Part shown: positions 16,776 through 26,750 of the stretch, piece after piece | How positions within the stretch are numbered: the first letter of the stretch is position 1 | Layout: each line of letters starts with the position of its first letter | Assembly (NCBI RefSeq): GCF_036320655.1 | Contig: NZ_CP143258.1 | Span: 1,302,001 to 1,366,000 of the forward strand | Reading direction: 5' to 3' | DNA: 64,000 nucleotides | Origin: Porphyromonas pogonae | GTDB taxonomy: Bacteria; Bacteroidota; Bacteroidia; Bacteroidales; Porphyromonadaceae | Position numbers and translations under genes: made by a program | The notes under the pieces: generated by a model | The model's database searches: none | What the model saw: only the letters and a program-made list of their open reading frames with translations | Told to the model about the DNA's origin: nothing

Positions 16776-18794
16776 TTAGCTATTCATTGATGCCAGAAAT
16801 TCCATGTTTGTGGAGGTATTCTCGAGATGTTGTCTTACGTGCTCCATAGCCTCAATAGGGTTCATGTCCGAGAGATATTTACGCAAGATCCACATCCTAT
16901 TAAGCGTAGTATCATCCAAAAGAAGATCATCACGTCTAGTGCTACTGGATACAATATCCACAGCCGGATAGATTCTTTTGTTTGCCAAACGGCGATCAAG
17001 TTGTAGTTCCATATTACCTGTGCCTTTGAACTCTTCGAAGATCACATCATCCATTTTGGACCCTGTCTCTTGTAGTGCCGTGGCAAGAATGGTAAGGCTG
17101 CCTCCGTTTTCAATATTACGCGCAGCTCCGAAAAATCTTTTAGGTTTCTGGAGGGCGTTGGCATCCACACCACCCGAGAGGACTTTGCCCGAGGCCGGTT
17201 GTACTGTATTGTAAGCACGGGCAAGACGTGTGATAGAGTCGAGCAGGATGACTACATCATGACCACACTCAACCATACGCTTGGCTTTGTTGAGTACAAT
17301 ATCTGCAATCTTTACATGGCGCTCTGCCGGTTCGTCAAAAGTGGATGCTATAACCTCTGCATTTACACTTCTCGCCATATCCGTTACCTCTTCGGGGCGC
17401 TCATCAATCAGAAGTACTATCATATATACTTCAGGGTGATTGGCTGCAATGGCATTTGCAATATCTTTGAGGAGCATAGTTTTACCGGTCTTCGGTTGGG
17501 CTACGATGAGCCCCCTTTGTCCTTTCCCGATAGGAGAGAACATATCTACTATTCTCACAGCTGTCTTGTCGTGCACGGAAGCAACATTAGGTGATTCCAA
17601 GCGGAATTTCTCTTCAGGAAACAAAGGTGTGAGATGATCGAAAGGAATTCTATCTCTAATCTCTTCCTGAGAGCGTCCGTTGACACTGGTTAGTGCTACA
17701 AACGGAAAATATTTCTCTCCCTCTCTCGGAGGTCTTATTGTGCCTTCAACCACATCGCCAGTTCTCAGTCCAAGTTGCTTGATCTGTTGTGGAGATACGT
17801 ATACATCGTCAGGTGATGAGAGATAATTGTAATCTGATGAACGAAGGAAACCGTAGCCGTCAGGCATGATTTCTAAAACACCAGAACACTCAAGAATGCC
17901 GGTGAAGTCATAAGTCGTTTCTAAGACAGGCTTCACGGGAGCAACTTCAGTTTGTGGTTTGATGTTTTTTACTGCAGGTTGTTGCTGTTTGGGGGTAGGG
18001 CTTTTCTTGGCGGGTGCTGGTGTGGTTGGTTGGTTGGGTGTGGAAGAGAAAGGTAGTACTTGATCTAAAACGGAATTACTGTTTTTGTGTCTAAACACCA
18101 TTCTCATAGGTTCGCCGGATGCAGCAGATGCTGATGATGAAACATCTTTATCACTATCTGACTGGGTCTGTGTAGCGGGTTCAGCCGGCTTATTATTGGA
18201 CTCCGGAGTAACTTCCTCGATCTTTTGTACCATTTTCAGAGGTTGAGCCTCTGGCTTTTGTACTTCTTTAGACTTAACCTCTTTTTCTTCTTTGGCAGAT
18301 ACTTCGGCAAATAAGTCTTCCGGAATAGTTTCTTTTTGTTTTTCCGCGATGGGTTCTTCTTTCGAGGTCTCGGCTGTTACTGGAGCTTTTTCTTTACTTC
18401 TATTTGTATTGTCAGCTTTTGTAGGCCTACCTTTCTTCTTAGTAGCACTAGTCTCGTTTGACTTAGTCTCTTTGGCTGGAGTTGCTACTTCCGGTTGTTT
18501 TGATTCAGGTGCTTTTGGAGATACCTCTGTATTCTCTTTTTCGCCTTCCTTAGCAGTGTTCTTTTTTACTGCGGTTTTTTTAGGTCTTCCCGGCTTTCTT
18601 CTTTCACTCCGTTTTTCGTCCTTTTCCTTTTGCTTCTCCATTTGAGCACCGGCCATTGTAACAGCTTGCTCGTCCAAAATGGCATAAATAAGGTCTTGTT
18701 TGGTGCTGACTCCTTTTACGCCCAGCTCCGAAGCTAATGTTTTAAGTTCATCTACGGTCTTATCATTAAGCTCTGAGATATTATATTTCTGCAT
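16776..18794 (-). CDS. rho: transcription termination factor Rho with long disordered insert
   Basis: Rho is the hexameric RNA-dependent ATPase/translocase that releases transcripts. Residues 1-45 are the Rho N-terminal helical domain ([23 protein letters not shown]). Residues ~50-300 are a Lys/Glu/Pro/Gln-rich low-complexity insert. The cold-shock-like RNA-binding domain follows ([21 protein letters not shown]) and then the ATPase with Walker [11 protein letters not shown]. At 672 residues it is about 250 longer than E. coli Rho. Long Rho insertions are known in Bacteroides, where the disordered region has been linked to phase separation. Monocistronic, with its own terminator. Confidence 0.95.
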   Translation of the reverse strand: MQKYNISELNDKTVDELKTLASELGVKGVSTKQDLIYAILDEQAVTMAGAQMEKQKEKDEKRSERRKPGRPKKTAVKKNTAKEGEKENTEVSPKAPESKQPEVATPAKETKSNETSATKKKGRPTKADNTNRSKEKAPVTAETSKEEPIAEKQKETIPEDLFAEVSAKEEKEVKSKEVQKPEAQPLKMVQKIEEVTPESNNKPAEPATQTQSDSDKDVSSSASAASGEPMRMVFRHKNSNSVLDQVLPFSSTPNQPTTPAPAKKSPTPKQQQPAVKNIKPQTEVAPVKPVLETTYDFTGILECSGVLEIMPDGYGFLRSSDYNYLSSPDDVYVSPQQIKQLGLRTGDVVEGTIRPPREGEKYFPFVALTSVNGRSQEEIRDRIPFDHLTPLFPEEKFRLESPNVASVHDKTAVRIVDMFSPIGKGQRGLIVAQPKTGKTMLLKDIANAIAANHPEVYMIVLLIDERPEEVTDMARSVNAEVIASTFDEPAERHVKIADIVLNKAKRMVECGHDVVILLDSITRLARAYNTVQPASGKVLSGGVDANALQKPKRFFGAARNIENGGSLTILATALQETGSKMDDVIFEEFKGTGNMELQLDRRLANKRIYPAVDIVSSSTRRDDLLLDDTTLNRMWILRKYLSDMNPIEAMEHVRQHLENTSTNMEFLASMNS

Positions 18795-19168
18795 ATTTTA
18801 TGATGAAATAATTATGATTGTCTTAGTTTACAAATAGTATGAAAAAGGATTAGATATGGAATCTAATGATGTCACAGAAAGCATTATAACACATAAACGA
18901 ATTAAAATCATTTATAGTGTATTTAAATTCAAATTGAAATTTGTTTTTATTATAATAATAGATTGTGCCGAATGATATAATGGAGATAATTTATATATCT
19001 TACACATATACGGGAAACCACCGCTGATATATTTATTGAGCACATCAACGCAACAAATATATAACAAATACTTCTATTCCTCAAATTTATTGTAACGAAA
19101 GTTATAATTGGATCATGCTTAAACTATCTTTTTAACAAATGGATTGCTATAAAGCGGGTATTTAATCC
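18795..19168. other. gene-free AT-rich spacer
   Basis: About 370 bp between the start of rho and the end of tilS (both minus strand). It presumably contains the rho promoter. I found no ORF, strong hairpin or repeat. Confidence 0.6.
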
Positions 19169-20509
19169 TCAATAACTTTTGAAAGTGTCTTTAACTGTTA
19201 GTTTTAGCATACGTTTGGTCGATGCTGTAATACCGTAATTGCGCCCTGCCATAATGCCTATGATCCAAACCGGTTCGTTGTCTACACAAAGGATAGGTTG
19301 CACCTTTCGTTCATCAATACTCATATGAAGGTCTTTATATACTTTACTTACCTTCTTATTGCCTCTGATGCCAAAGGGAGCTATTTTGTCGGCTTCTCGC
19401 CGGGTACGGATAGTCAAATGTTTACCTTGCAGAGCATCATAATCAAAGAGAGCCGTATTTTTGTCTGTCCTCAGTGATACTGAAAGGTCACATGGAATAA
19501 GCAGTGATTCAAAGTATGGAGTATTGAGTATGTCTTCTATTTCCAAAAACATTTCTTCGTTATTATCACTACTTTGGCATGAAAGAATAAGTTGATCCCT
19601 GTGGCATGAAAGTCGGTATGGATCAGCTAAAAATATGCCTCCGGATTTATTATTGATGCTTTCAAGAATATTGAATACCTGGGTGCGGTTGAACCCATAT
19701 ATTCTGAGGCATTCATATAATAAGGTTTGAGGAGATGGTGATCTCAAAAGATCAGTTACATTAATAATATTATCCTGAAATACCTGATTGCGATACGATG
19801 CAATGGTTTCATCAAAAAAAGCCTCGGCTCCTCGTAAGTTTTGAATAGTTTTCGCTCCGGCTGCTAGAAAAGACGGATTGAGCTCGTTTAACAATGGAAT
19901 GATACGATTACGAATAATATTGCGTCGATATACATTCTCTGCATTGGAACTATCATTTACGTATTCCCAAAAATTGCTCTCAATGAAGGTGATAATCTCA
20001 GCTCGGGACACATCTAATAAAGGCCTTATTATTCCATCATCTCTTTTATAAGGCATGCCACTAAGCCCTCTTATCCCGGTTCCAAAAGAGAGATTCAGCA
20101 ATAGGGTTTCCACATTGTCATCGGCATGATGAGCTACCGCTATATAATCACACCTGAGCTCCTCTCTCAATGCCCTGAACCAGCTATAGCGTAGTTCGCG
20201 TGCAGCTATCTCTATGGATATTTTTTTATTTGCAGCGTATTCTGACGTATCAAATGATTTTACTCTGCATGTAATATTTTCGCGTGAGCAGAGCTCTCTT
20301 ACAAAATCTTCATCCCGTTTACTTTCTACTCCCCGCAAGTTGAAGTTGCAATGTGCTGCTATAACATTGTACCCTAACAATCGAAGAGCCATCAGCAGGG
20401 CTACAGAATCTGCACCTCCACTGATGGCAATGATGATATTGCTATGATGATCAACAATCAACTTTTCCCTTAAAATAGTATTTCTTACTTTCTCGAGAAA
20501 AGTATCCAT
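19169..20509 (-). CDS. tilS: tRNA(Ile)-lysidine synthetase
   Basis: TilS uses ATP and lysine to modify C34 of the CAU-anticodon tRNA-Ile so that it reads AUA. The 446 residues have the PP-loop SGGADS at residues 30-35. The central GVESKRDEDFVRELC, IAVAHHADDNVETLLLNLSFGTGIRGLSGM and IRPLLDVSRAEI segments are diagnostic of the family. The C-terminal domain is recognisable by KVSKVYKDLHMSIDERKVQPILCVDNEPVWIIGI. It is the downstream member of a minus-strand run with the zinc-ribbon gene (18 bp upstream) and the Nif3-like gene, so the three are probably one operon. Confidence 0.95.
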   Translation of the reverse strand: MDTFLEKVRNTILREKLIVDHHSNIIIAISGGADSVALLMALRLLGYNVIAAHCNFNLRGVESKRDEDFVRELCSRENITCRVKSFDTSEYAANKKISIEIAARELRYSWFRALREELRCDYIAVAHHADDNVETLLLNLSFGTGIRGLSGMPYKRDDGIIRPLLDVSRAEIITFIESNFWEYVNDSSNAENVYRRNIIRNRIIPLLNELNPSFLAAGAKTIQNLRGAEAFFDETIASYRNQVFQDNIINVTDLLRSPSPQTLLYECLRIYGFNRTQVFNILESINNKSGGIFLADPYRLSCHRDQLILSCQSSDNNEEMFLEIEDILNTPYFESLLIPCDLSVSLRTDKNTALFDYDALQGKHLTIRTRREADKIAPFGIRGNKKVSKVYKDLHMSIDERKVQPILCVDNEPVWIIGIMAGRNYGITASTKRMLKLTVKDTFKSY

Positions 20510-20527
20510 AAAATACGTTTTTAAGAT

Positions 20528-21292
20528 TTATTTTGCATTTTCAAAAAGCTCCGGATCGATCATGATACGACCGCAATATTCACAGACGATAACCTTCTTG
20601 TGCAATTTCACGTCCAATTGCTTTTGGGGTGGAATCTTATTGAAGCAACCGCCACAAGCATCACGCTCAACAGGCACTACAGCCATACCGTTGCGAGCCC
20701 CTTTGCGAATACGTTTGAAAGCATTGAGCAAGCGGGGTTCGATGCTTTCTTCAAGAGATTTGGCCTCAACACGAAGTTTTTCTTCCTCTTGCTTAGTCTC
20801 AGATACAATACTGTCCAATTCTGTTTTCTTTGCAGACAAATCCAAAGCACGACCGTCCATTCGTTCTTTGAGCTCTTCCATTCTTTGTTTGCGCTGAGCA
20901 ACCTCTTCGTTGTACTCCTTGATCTTCTTTTCGGAAAGTTTGATCTCCAAGTCCTGAAATTCGATCTCCTTTTTGAGGTTATCGTATTCCCTGTTGTTCT
21001 TTACATGATCCAACTGACTATTATATTTTTCGATCAAGCTTTTAGCATTGGCACTTTTGGTCTTTTCATCAGATGCAGCTTGAGTCTGAGCCTTGCTCTC
21101 GGCAGCATAGTTGGACAAGCGAGTCTCCAACCCTGCAATCTCATCCTCCAAATCTTGTACCTCCAATGGTAATTCACCACGGAGAGTTTTGATTTTGTCT
21201 ATCTTGGAGAGGGTTTCCTGGAGGCGTCCCAAAGCAATCAGTTTCTCTTCAACTGTTTGTTCCTGCTCTGATTTTACTATTTCTTTTGCCAT
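20528..21292 (-). CDS. coiled-coil protein with C4 zinc ribbon
   Basis: A 254-residue protein. Residues ~20-185 are a long charged coiled coil (LQDLEDEIAGLETRLSN, KKEIEFQDLEIKLSEKK). The C-terminus is a zinc ribbon with two CxxC pairs (CGGC at about 211-214 and CEYC at about 235-238), matching the zf-RING_7 (PF02591) family. The biochemical role is not established; members are often near Nif3-like genes, as here, where the stop of the Nif3-like gene is only 9 bp from this start. A nucleic-acid-binding role is a common guess, unproven here. Confidence 0.85.
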   Translation of the reverse strand: MAKEIVKSEQEQTVEEKLIALGRLQETLSKIDKIKTLRGELPLEVQDLEDEIAGLETRLSNYAAESKAQTQAASDEKTKSANAKSLIEKYNSQLDHVKNNREYDNLKKEIEFQDLEIKLSEKKIKEYNEEVAQRKQRMEELKERMDGRALDLSAKKTELDSIVSETKQEEEKLRVEAKSLEESIEPRLLNAFKRIRKGARNGMAVVPVERDACGGCFNKIPPQKQLDVKLHKKVIVCEYCGRIMIDPELFENAK

Positions 21293-21301
21293 ACTATATT
21301 A

Positions 21302-22396
21302 TTATAGGTAATTAACCGGATTGGAATTAATTTGACTTATATGAATTGCAAAGTTATGGAATTTATCTGAAATAATCTTATTGAATAACTTTGTTGCAAA
21401 TATTTCACTCTCGTAATGTCCCACAGTTACTAGGGTAGGCTTACATTCTGCATCAAAAAAGTCATTGTATTTTGCTTCTCCTGTAATATAAACATCCGCT
21501 TTTGCTCTTTTAGCTGCACTAAGAAAAGAACCTCCGGCTCCACCACAAATCGCTACTCGTTTTACTTTTTTATGGGGCAAAGTCGAATAACAAACTCTTT
21601 CCGCTTGAAAAATATGTTTGATATGATGAATAAATTTCAGGGCATCCTCCTCACTCTCAAGTTCACCTACTATGCCTGTGCCTGCTCCGTCCCATTCATT
21701 GCAAAGTGAAATGATATCATAAGCCGGTTCTTCATAAGGATGATTCTCTAACAACGTAGCTAGAGCAAGAGGTTGCAGATAGCTGGGCATAATAAGAGAT
21801 ACACATACCTCTTTTTCCGTATGCAGCTTACCTTGAATTCCCATAAACGGATTGGTGCCATCTCCGGCACGGAATGTACCTTCACCATGCACATTATAGC
21901 TACAACAGTCATAGCCTCCAATATGCCCCGCACCTATATCCCACAATGCTTTTCTTAGATCTTCTGCGTGTGTTTCGGGTACATATGTAACTAGCTTTAT
22001 CAATGTGTTTTTTATGGGTTGTAAGGCTGTGACTTTATTCAGCCCGAAAAGGTCTGCCAATACATAGTTTAGACCTCCGAGAGCATTGTCAGCATTGGTG
22101 TGAGCGGAATAAATCACTAATCCTTGCTTGATGGCAAAAAGCACACATCTTTCTATGTAAGTTTTACCGGTTATACTTTTAAGACCTTTGAAAAGCAACG
22201 GGTGATGGGCAATAACCAAATTACACCCTTTGCTTACAGCTTCTTGTAATACTTCTTCTGTAATATCCACGCAAAGTAGTGCTCCCGATGCTTCTTGCAT
22301 GGGGTCACCAATCTGTATGCCACAATTATCATATGATTCTTGCAGGGCAAGCGGCAAGCATGACTCCAGATGGGATAGTATTTCTTTTATAATCAT
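21302..22396 (-). CDS. Nif3-like dinuclear metal-centre protein (YbgI/YqfO type)
   Basis: A 364-residue NIF3-family protein. The conserved start of the family (YDNCGIQIGDP) and the metal-ligand motif VIAHHPLLFKGLKS are present, as is the C-terminal motif VTVGHYESEIFATK. A middle insert of about 130 residues (VTYVPETHAEDLRKALWDIGAGHIGGYDCCSYN) is the PII-like domain found in the longer YqfO-type members. Homologues form toroidal hexamers with a di-metal site; some were named GTP cyclohydrolase 1 type 2, but the physiological reaction is uncertain. First gene of the probable nif3-like/zinc-ribbon/tilS unit. Confidence 0.92.
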   Translation of the reverse strand: MIIKEILSHLESCLPLALQESYDNCGIQIGDPMQEASGALLCVDITEEVLQEAVSKGCNLVIAHHPLLFKGLKSITGKTYIERCVLFAIKQGLVIYSAHTNADNALGGLNYVLADLFGLNKVTALQPIKNTLIKLVTYVPETHAEDLRKALWDIGAGHIGGYDCCSYNVHGEGTFRAGDGTNPFMGIQGKLHTEKEVCVSLIMPSYLQPLALATLLENHPYEEPAYDIISLCNEWDGAGTGIVGELESEEDALKFIHHIKHIFQAERVCYSTLPHKKVKRVAICGGAGGSFLSAAKRAKADVYITGEAKYNDFFDAECKPTLVTVGHYESEIFATKLFNKIISDKFHNFAIHISQINSNPVNYL

Positions 22397-22632
22397 AATG
22401 ATTTGTGGATTTGTTAAGTTTATAATCTAATAGTAGCATAGTCATACACATACTGTATAAACAATGAGATTAGCTTAATAAAAAAAACGTCCCTCATGAA
22501 TGCTTATACAAAGGTAATTAAGTTTGTTTTTTGATAAAAGATCGGAAAGCTTATTTATCCAATAATTTTCCCTTGATTTTCATCATAAAATATTGCAAAC
22601 TTAATACCTTATAATACATCTATAATCAGTTA

Positions 22633-24171
22633 CTACTGCACTGCTTTTAGAACATCGACATTGCCATAACCAAATTGATTACTTCTGTTTTTAGAATATT
22701 GGGAAGATTCTATCAATTTATTAATGACTTGCTCTCTTGTCCATTCAGGATGACGAGCCCATACAAGAGCTGTAATACCAGCCATGGAAGCAGTAGCTAC
22801 AGATGACCCTCCTACATAACTGGCTTTATTATTGTAATAGCTCAATACGGGGACATTGTTCTTACTTCCCTTTCTTTCCATAGTTACAGTAAAATCAATA
22901 AGACTACCTGAGTGACAAATATCACACCGAATTTCTTCTCCTTCTTTAACTCCTGTTACGGCAAATGTCTCCTTCATGTTTGCCGGAAATATCACGCCAG
23001 CCCAACTAGTCCATGAAGTAGAAGTTCCTCCGGCTGCAAAAATAATTTTACCTTTACTGTAAGCATATTTAATAGCATCAGCAACTTTATTTAGCTTCAT
23101 GATATGTCCCAACGACATTGATATAATCTTCACATCCTTATTATCGGCAAGTTCTTTGAGTGCCCTGGCTACTCCGTTTTGTTCATTATAACCATCGATC
23201 ACCACATTTTTTACAGCTCTATACATCACAAGGTTTGCATTATATGCAATACCCACGGGTAGATGATGATCATTCCGGGGAGCCGTAGCTGCTGAAGCCA
23301 TTTTGGTTCCATGTCCACATTTATCATCCACTCCGTCGTAATTGGTAGATGATGATGGCAACCAACTATTTACATATACACCATGTTTCTCGATATAGCG
23401 TCCTTGAGAATAGCCCTCGTTGAATGATTTATTGAGCAGTTCTTGTTCAGGAGAGATACCCGTATCTACTATTGCAAGTGTGATGCCAGCACCTGTGCTG
23501 AATTTCCATGCTTCAGGAATTCTATGGATATAGAAGTTCCATGGGACTTTTGCTCCGGGTGCCACCAATATGTAGTCGGCTTCAGCAATTTTGTCATCAC
23601 TATACCCACAGCCCGATGAATTTCCGGGATCTGAAGAAGATTTATTCTCATTTTCTTGCCCAATGAGTTCGTCTTCAGAGAAAAATCTATAACCTGTGGG
23701 TTCTATATAACGCAATCTTTTATCAGCAAGCAGTTCTGCAAGTTTTTCTTTGCTTGCCACTTTAATATCTACAACATTCAAAACAGTGTCTTCGTCAATA
23801 AAACCTACTCTCATTGATTGAGACTTAAGTTTTATGGGATCGTAAGCTTTATCTGGCGCTATCTCAAGTAATTGATAAAGTTCATCCCTATTTACGGCCC
23901 GGAGATTATGCCCATCTTCGACCGGTGAACTTCCGTAACCAACACTGAGAATGCTGTCGCCACAAACCAAGGCACTCCATACAACGTCAACGCTTTCCTT
24001 ATTCCATGCGAATTGCCCGGTCTCTTTTATTCGTTTCTTTATGAGGTCGTTGATTTCTTTGTGAGAAAGGATTGATCCCGTTTCCATTCCATTCTCTTCT
24101 TCTAGTCTTTGGTTATTGGTGCAGCCAAATAGTATGGCGCAAAAAATAAAGAAAATAAATTTTGTTTTCAT
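22633..24171 (-). CDS. S8 (subtilisin-like) serine protease lipoprotein
   Basis: A 512-residue predicted lipoprotein (lipobox LFGC, Cys at about residue 17), so envelope-located. Residues ~20-210 look like a propeptide region and the rest is a subtilase domain. It has all three catalytic motifs: Asp in LAIVDTGIS, His in CGHGTKMASA, and Ser in GGSSVATASMAGITALVWA. A short Ser/Gly/Asn-rich linker (ENENKSSSDPGNSSGCGYSDD) precedes the catalytic domain. It stands alone between the Nif3-like gene and aspS; 236 and 227 bp flank it with no other gene. Substrate unknown. Confidence 0.9.
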   Translation of the reverse strand: MKTKFIFFIFCAILFGCTNNQRLEEENGMETGSILSHKEINDLIKKRIKETGQFAWNKESVDVVWSALVCGDSILSVGYGSSPVEDGHNLRAVNRDELYQLLEIAPDKAYDPIKLKSQSMRVGFIDEDTVLNVVDIKVASKEKLAELLADKRLRYIEPTGYRFFSEDELIGQENENKSSSDPGNSSGCGYSDDKIAEADYILVAPGAKVPWNFYIHRIPEAWKFSTGAGITLAIVDTGISPEQELLNKSFNEGYSQGRYIEKHGVYVNSWLPSSSTNYDGVDDKCGHGTKMASAATAPRNDHHLPVGIAYNANLVMYRAVKNVVIDGYNEQNGVARALKELADNKDVKIISMSLGHIMKLNKVADAIKYAYSKGKIIFAAGGTSTSWTSWAGVIFPANMKETFAVTGVKEGEEIRCDICHSGSLIDFTVTMERKGSKNNVPVLSYYNNKASYVGGSSVATASMAGITALVWARHPEWTREQVINKLIESSQYSKNRSNQFGYGNVDVLKAVQ

Positions 24172-24310
24172 TTTGTATATTTATTAAAGATTAGTACAGG
24201 TTTCGATTATAATTGAATATAAAAAAGCTAATTAATATTTGTCCTTATATTCCTATTCGATATGAGGAAGATATTAAAAAGGAGTATAAAACAAGTCTAT
24301 TATATAATCG

Positions 24311-24357
24311 TTACCCGAAGATCAGTGTTGTCTTAATATACTGCGATCTTCGGGTAA
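24311..24357 (-). terminator. terminator of aspS
   Basis: A 13-bp perfect stem (TTACCCGAAGATC with its complement) around a 21-nt loop, about 40 bp past the aspS stop codon. The T run is short. Confidence 0.65.
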
Positions 24358-24398
24358 ATAGAGTTTGTTGCTAAGTATAAATCCCTAAAGAGAAATAA

Positions 24399-26162
24399 TT
24401 ACTCTTGCACAGGCTTAAGCGTGAGGTATAATTCTTCTAGCTGTTCATTATCAATCAATGAAGGAGCATCAATCATCACATCACGTCCTGCGTTGTTTTT
24501 CGGGAAAGCAATACAATCACGAATACTATCCAGCCCTGCAAAAAGTGATACCCAGCGATCTAATCCATAAGCCAACCCACCGTGAGGAGGTGCTCCGTAT
24601 CTGAATGCATTCATGAGAAATCCAAATTGCTCTTGCGCTTTTTCAGGAGTAAATCCTAGTAATTCAAACATTTTTTGTTGTAATCCGCTATCATGGATTC
24701 TGATAGAACCTCCACCTACTTCTACTCCATTGATTACCATGTCATACGCATTGGCTCTCACTTCCCCCGGTTTGGTATCCAGAAGAGGGATATCTTCGGG
24801 TTTGGGTGATGTAAAGGGGTGATGCATAGCATAGAAACGTTTGGTTTCATCGTCCCATTCAAACAATGGGAAATCTACTACCCAAAGACAGGAAAATGTA
24901 TTTTTATCTCTCAATCCCAATTGATTCCCCATCTCTAGTCTCAATTCACAGAGTTGCTTACGTGTACGCATCACATCATCACCACTCATCAGTAAAATAA
25001 GGTCACCCGCTTCCGCTTGCATTCTTTCGGCAAGTTTCTTAAGTATTTCCTGTGAGTAAAATTTGTCCACACTGCTTTTTACAGACCCATCGGCTTCTAC
25101 ACGTGCATATACCAATCCTTTAGCTCCTATTTGAGGGCGCTTTACAAAATCAGTAAGGGCATCCAGTTGTTTACGAGTATATGATGCAGCTGATTTAGCA
25201 CATATACCACCTATATAGGTTGCGGAGTCGAATACGCTGAAGCCATGTCCTTGCATTACATCCATGACTTCAACAAACGGCATCCCAAAACGAAGGTCAG
25301 GTTTGTCACAGCCATAGTATTTCATTGCATCATGCCACGACATACGAAGGAATGGAGTTTCAATGTCAACACCGCGAACCTCTTTGAACAAATGCTTGGT
25401 CATTCCTTCAAACATAGTGAGCACATCTTCTTGTTCCACAAAGCTCATCTCACAGTCAATCTGTGTAAACTCAGGCTGCCTGTCTGCTCGAAGGTCTTCG
25501 TCTCTAAAACATTTAACTATCTGAAAATAGCGGTCAAATCCGCTTACCATCAACAGTTGCTTGAAAGTTTGGGGAGACTGGGGTAGTGCATAGAACTGAT
25601 TTGGGTTCATTCTGGATGGTACTACAAAATCTCTTGCGCCTTCCGGGGTTGACTTGATTAGCATTGGTGTCTCTACTTCAAGAAAGCCTTTACTATCAAG
25701 ATAACGGCGCACTTCTAGAGCAAATTTATGACGAAGTTCGAGATTTGCACGCACATTGCTACGTCTAAGGTCGAGATAGCGATACTTCATCCTCAAATCA
25801 TCGCCTCCATCCGTATCTTCTTCGATAGTAAAAGGCGGAACTTCTGATTTATTGAGCACCTTTAGAGCCTTAACTTCTATTTCGATGTCTCCGGTAGGAA
25901 TATTGGCATTTTTATTTGAACGCTCTGATACTATACCTTCTATCTGGATTACAAACTCACGACCAAGATGTTGCGCTTCTTTCGCAATGCTTTGATCTAC
26001 ACGCTCTCCACTGAAAACAAGTTGAGTGATACCATAGCGATCTCTCAAATCTACAAAGGTCATTCCGCCCATACGGCGTACTTTCTGTACCCATCCCGCA
26101 AGCGTTACGCAGTCTCCCACATGAGATATGCGTAGCTCACCACACGTATTAGTTCTGTACAT
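24399..26162 (-). CDS. aspS: aspartyl-tRNA synthetase
   Basis: AspS charges tRNA-Asp with aspartate in the cytosol. The chosen start gives 587 residues beginning [11 protein letters not shown], which aligns with the usual family N-terminus. An upstream ATG at 26204 would add 14 residues unlike the family. The OB-fold anticodon domain ([23 protein letters not shown]) is followed by class II motifs: motif 1 region KYRYLDLRR, motif 2 [16 protein letters not shown] and motif 3 [13 protein letters not shown], with the bacterial GAD insertion between. It is divergent from the methionine-operon leader, with about 330 bp between them. Confidence 0.96.
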   Translation of the reverse strand: MYRTNTCGELRISHVGDCVTLAGWVQKVRRMGGMTFVDLRDRYGITQLVFSGERVDQSIAKEAQHLGREFVIQIEGIVSERSNKNANIPTGDIEIEVKALKVLNKSEVPPFTIEEDTDGGDDLRMKYRYLDLRRSNVRANLELRHKFALEVRRYLDSKGFLEVETPMLIKSTPEGARDFVVPSRMNPNQFYALPQSPQTFKQLLMVSGFDRYFQIVKCFRDEDLRADRQPEFTQIDCEMSFVEQEDVLTMFEGMTKHLFKEVRGVDIETPFLRMSWHDAMKYYGCDKPDLRFGMPFVEVMDVMQGHGFSVFDSATYIGGICAKSAASYTRKQLDALTDFVKRPQIGAKGLVYARVEADGSVKSSVDKFYSQEILKKLAERMQAEAGDLILLMSGDDVMRTRKQLCELRLEMGNQLGLRDKNTFSCLWVVDFPLFEWDDETKRFYAMHHPFTSPKPEDIPLLDTKPGEVRANAYDMVINGVEVGGGSIRIHDSGLQQKMFELLGFTPEKAQEQFGFLMNAFRYGAPPHGGLAYGLDRWVSLFAGLDSIRDCIAFPKNNAGRDVMIDAPSLIDNEQLEELYLTLKPVQE

Positions 26163-26471
26163 ACAATAAAGTTTGTTTTGTTCTTTGATTGCAAAAATAC
26201 TCAAATTAGCTTAATTATATTACAAATAATAAGATAATGAACCCTCAACGTTACGATCTTAACTTATTATACCTCAATTGCCATTAATTTGGTGTTAAGG
26301 ATTGAATCTCAAATTGGAATGATTGATCATAAAGACATGCCTTCTGATTTGTTATACATACACTTCTTAATAGTACGTTATTTATTCTTCCATCAATACT
26401 TATACTTCATTACATATTTAGATTATAAGGTTATTTATTTTTTTGATAAGGCTATTTTTCAGATATATTAT

Positions 26472-26479
26472 TATATTTG
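26472..26479 (+). promoter_or_regulatory. putative -7 box of the methionine operon
   Basis: TATATTTG matches the Bacteroidota -7 consensus TAnnTTTG and lies 16 bp before the first leader-peptide ATG, giving a very short 5' UTR. A clear -33 TTTG at the usual spacing is not seen (the nearest is at 26442-26445), so this is a moderate call. Confidence 0.5.
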
Positions 26480-26495
26480 TAAATCAACAATAAGA

Positions 26496-26585
26496 ATGAT
26501 AAAACAAACGATGATTAAGAAAATGTACATGATGATGTCTGTGATGATGCGAATGCCATTCGTAGCAGTGCCTTTATGTATATAG
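26496..26585 (+). CDS. Met-rich leader peptide 1
   Basis: A 29-codon ORF with nine Met codons. From residue 10 it reads MYMMMSVMMRM, then PFVAVPLCI and stop. An internal ATG at 26511 would give 24 residues with eight Met. It begins about 10 nt after the expected transcription start, and its last codons overlap the segment able to pair with the terminator that follows. By analogy with his, trp and leu leader peptides, its translation rather than its product should matter: stalling at Met codons when charged tRNA-Met is scarce would change RNA folding. The longer ORF that continues upstream in this frame to 26289 is not needed and lacks such features. Confidence 0.8.
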   Translation: MIKQTMIKKMYMMMSVMMRMPFVAVPLCI

Positions 26586-26645
26586 TTATTTATAACAGAA
26601 AATAAAAGGGCGTTGCAATTCACATTTGATTGCAGCGCCCTTTTT
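26567..26645 (+). promoter_or_regulatory. attenuator 1: antiterminator arm and intrinsic terminator
   Basis: The terminator is a 12-bp stem (GGGCGTTGCAAT, 26608-26619, with ATTGCAGCGCCC, 26629-26640; one G-U pair), 9-nt loop and five T. AGTGCCTTT at 26567-26575, inside the last codons of leader peptide 1, can pair over 9 nt (three to four G-U wobbles around a GCC/GGC core) with AAGGGCGTT at 26606-26614, the base of the terminator stem. The two structures exclude each other. Confidence 0.75.
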
Positions 26646-26666
26646 ACTAACGAGCAATACAAACTA

Positions 26667-26750
26667 ATGATACATTTTATAACAATAGTAATGATGATGG
26701 CAATGATGATGGACATGATGATGTGTCTGTCTCCACCACTATTGCCATAA
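26667..26750 (+). CDS. Met-rich leader peptide 2
   Basis: A 27-codon ORF with ten Met codons. Residues 9-19 are three Met triplets separated by Ala and Asp (MMMAMMMDMMM), followed by CLSPPLLP and stop. It starts 22 nt after the T run of attenuator 1 and has no promoter of its own that I can see, so it should be reached only by transcripts that read through the first terminator. Its last four codons contain the antiterminator segment for attenuator 2. Nothing but translational sensing of Met supply explains such codon runs in a 27-codon ORF placed here. Confidence 0.85.
   Translation: MIHFITIVMMMAMMMDMMMCLSPPLLP

Noticed and set aside
26289-26585. A 98-codon ORF whose end is Met-leader 1.
   Set aside because: The upstream part precedes the likely -7 box at 26472 and has no conserved character; only the last 24-29 codons make sense as a leader peptide.
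26471-26716. An 81-codon minus-strand ORF rich in Ile opposite the Met leaders.
   Set aside because: It is the antisense of ATG runs (CAT/ATC codons) and crosses terminator 1; an artefact of the leader sequence.
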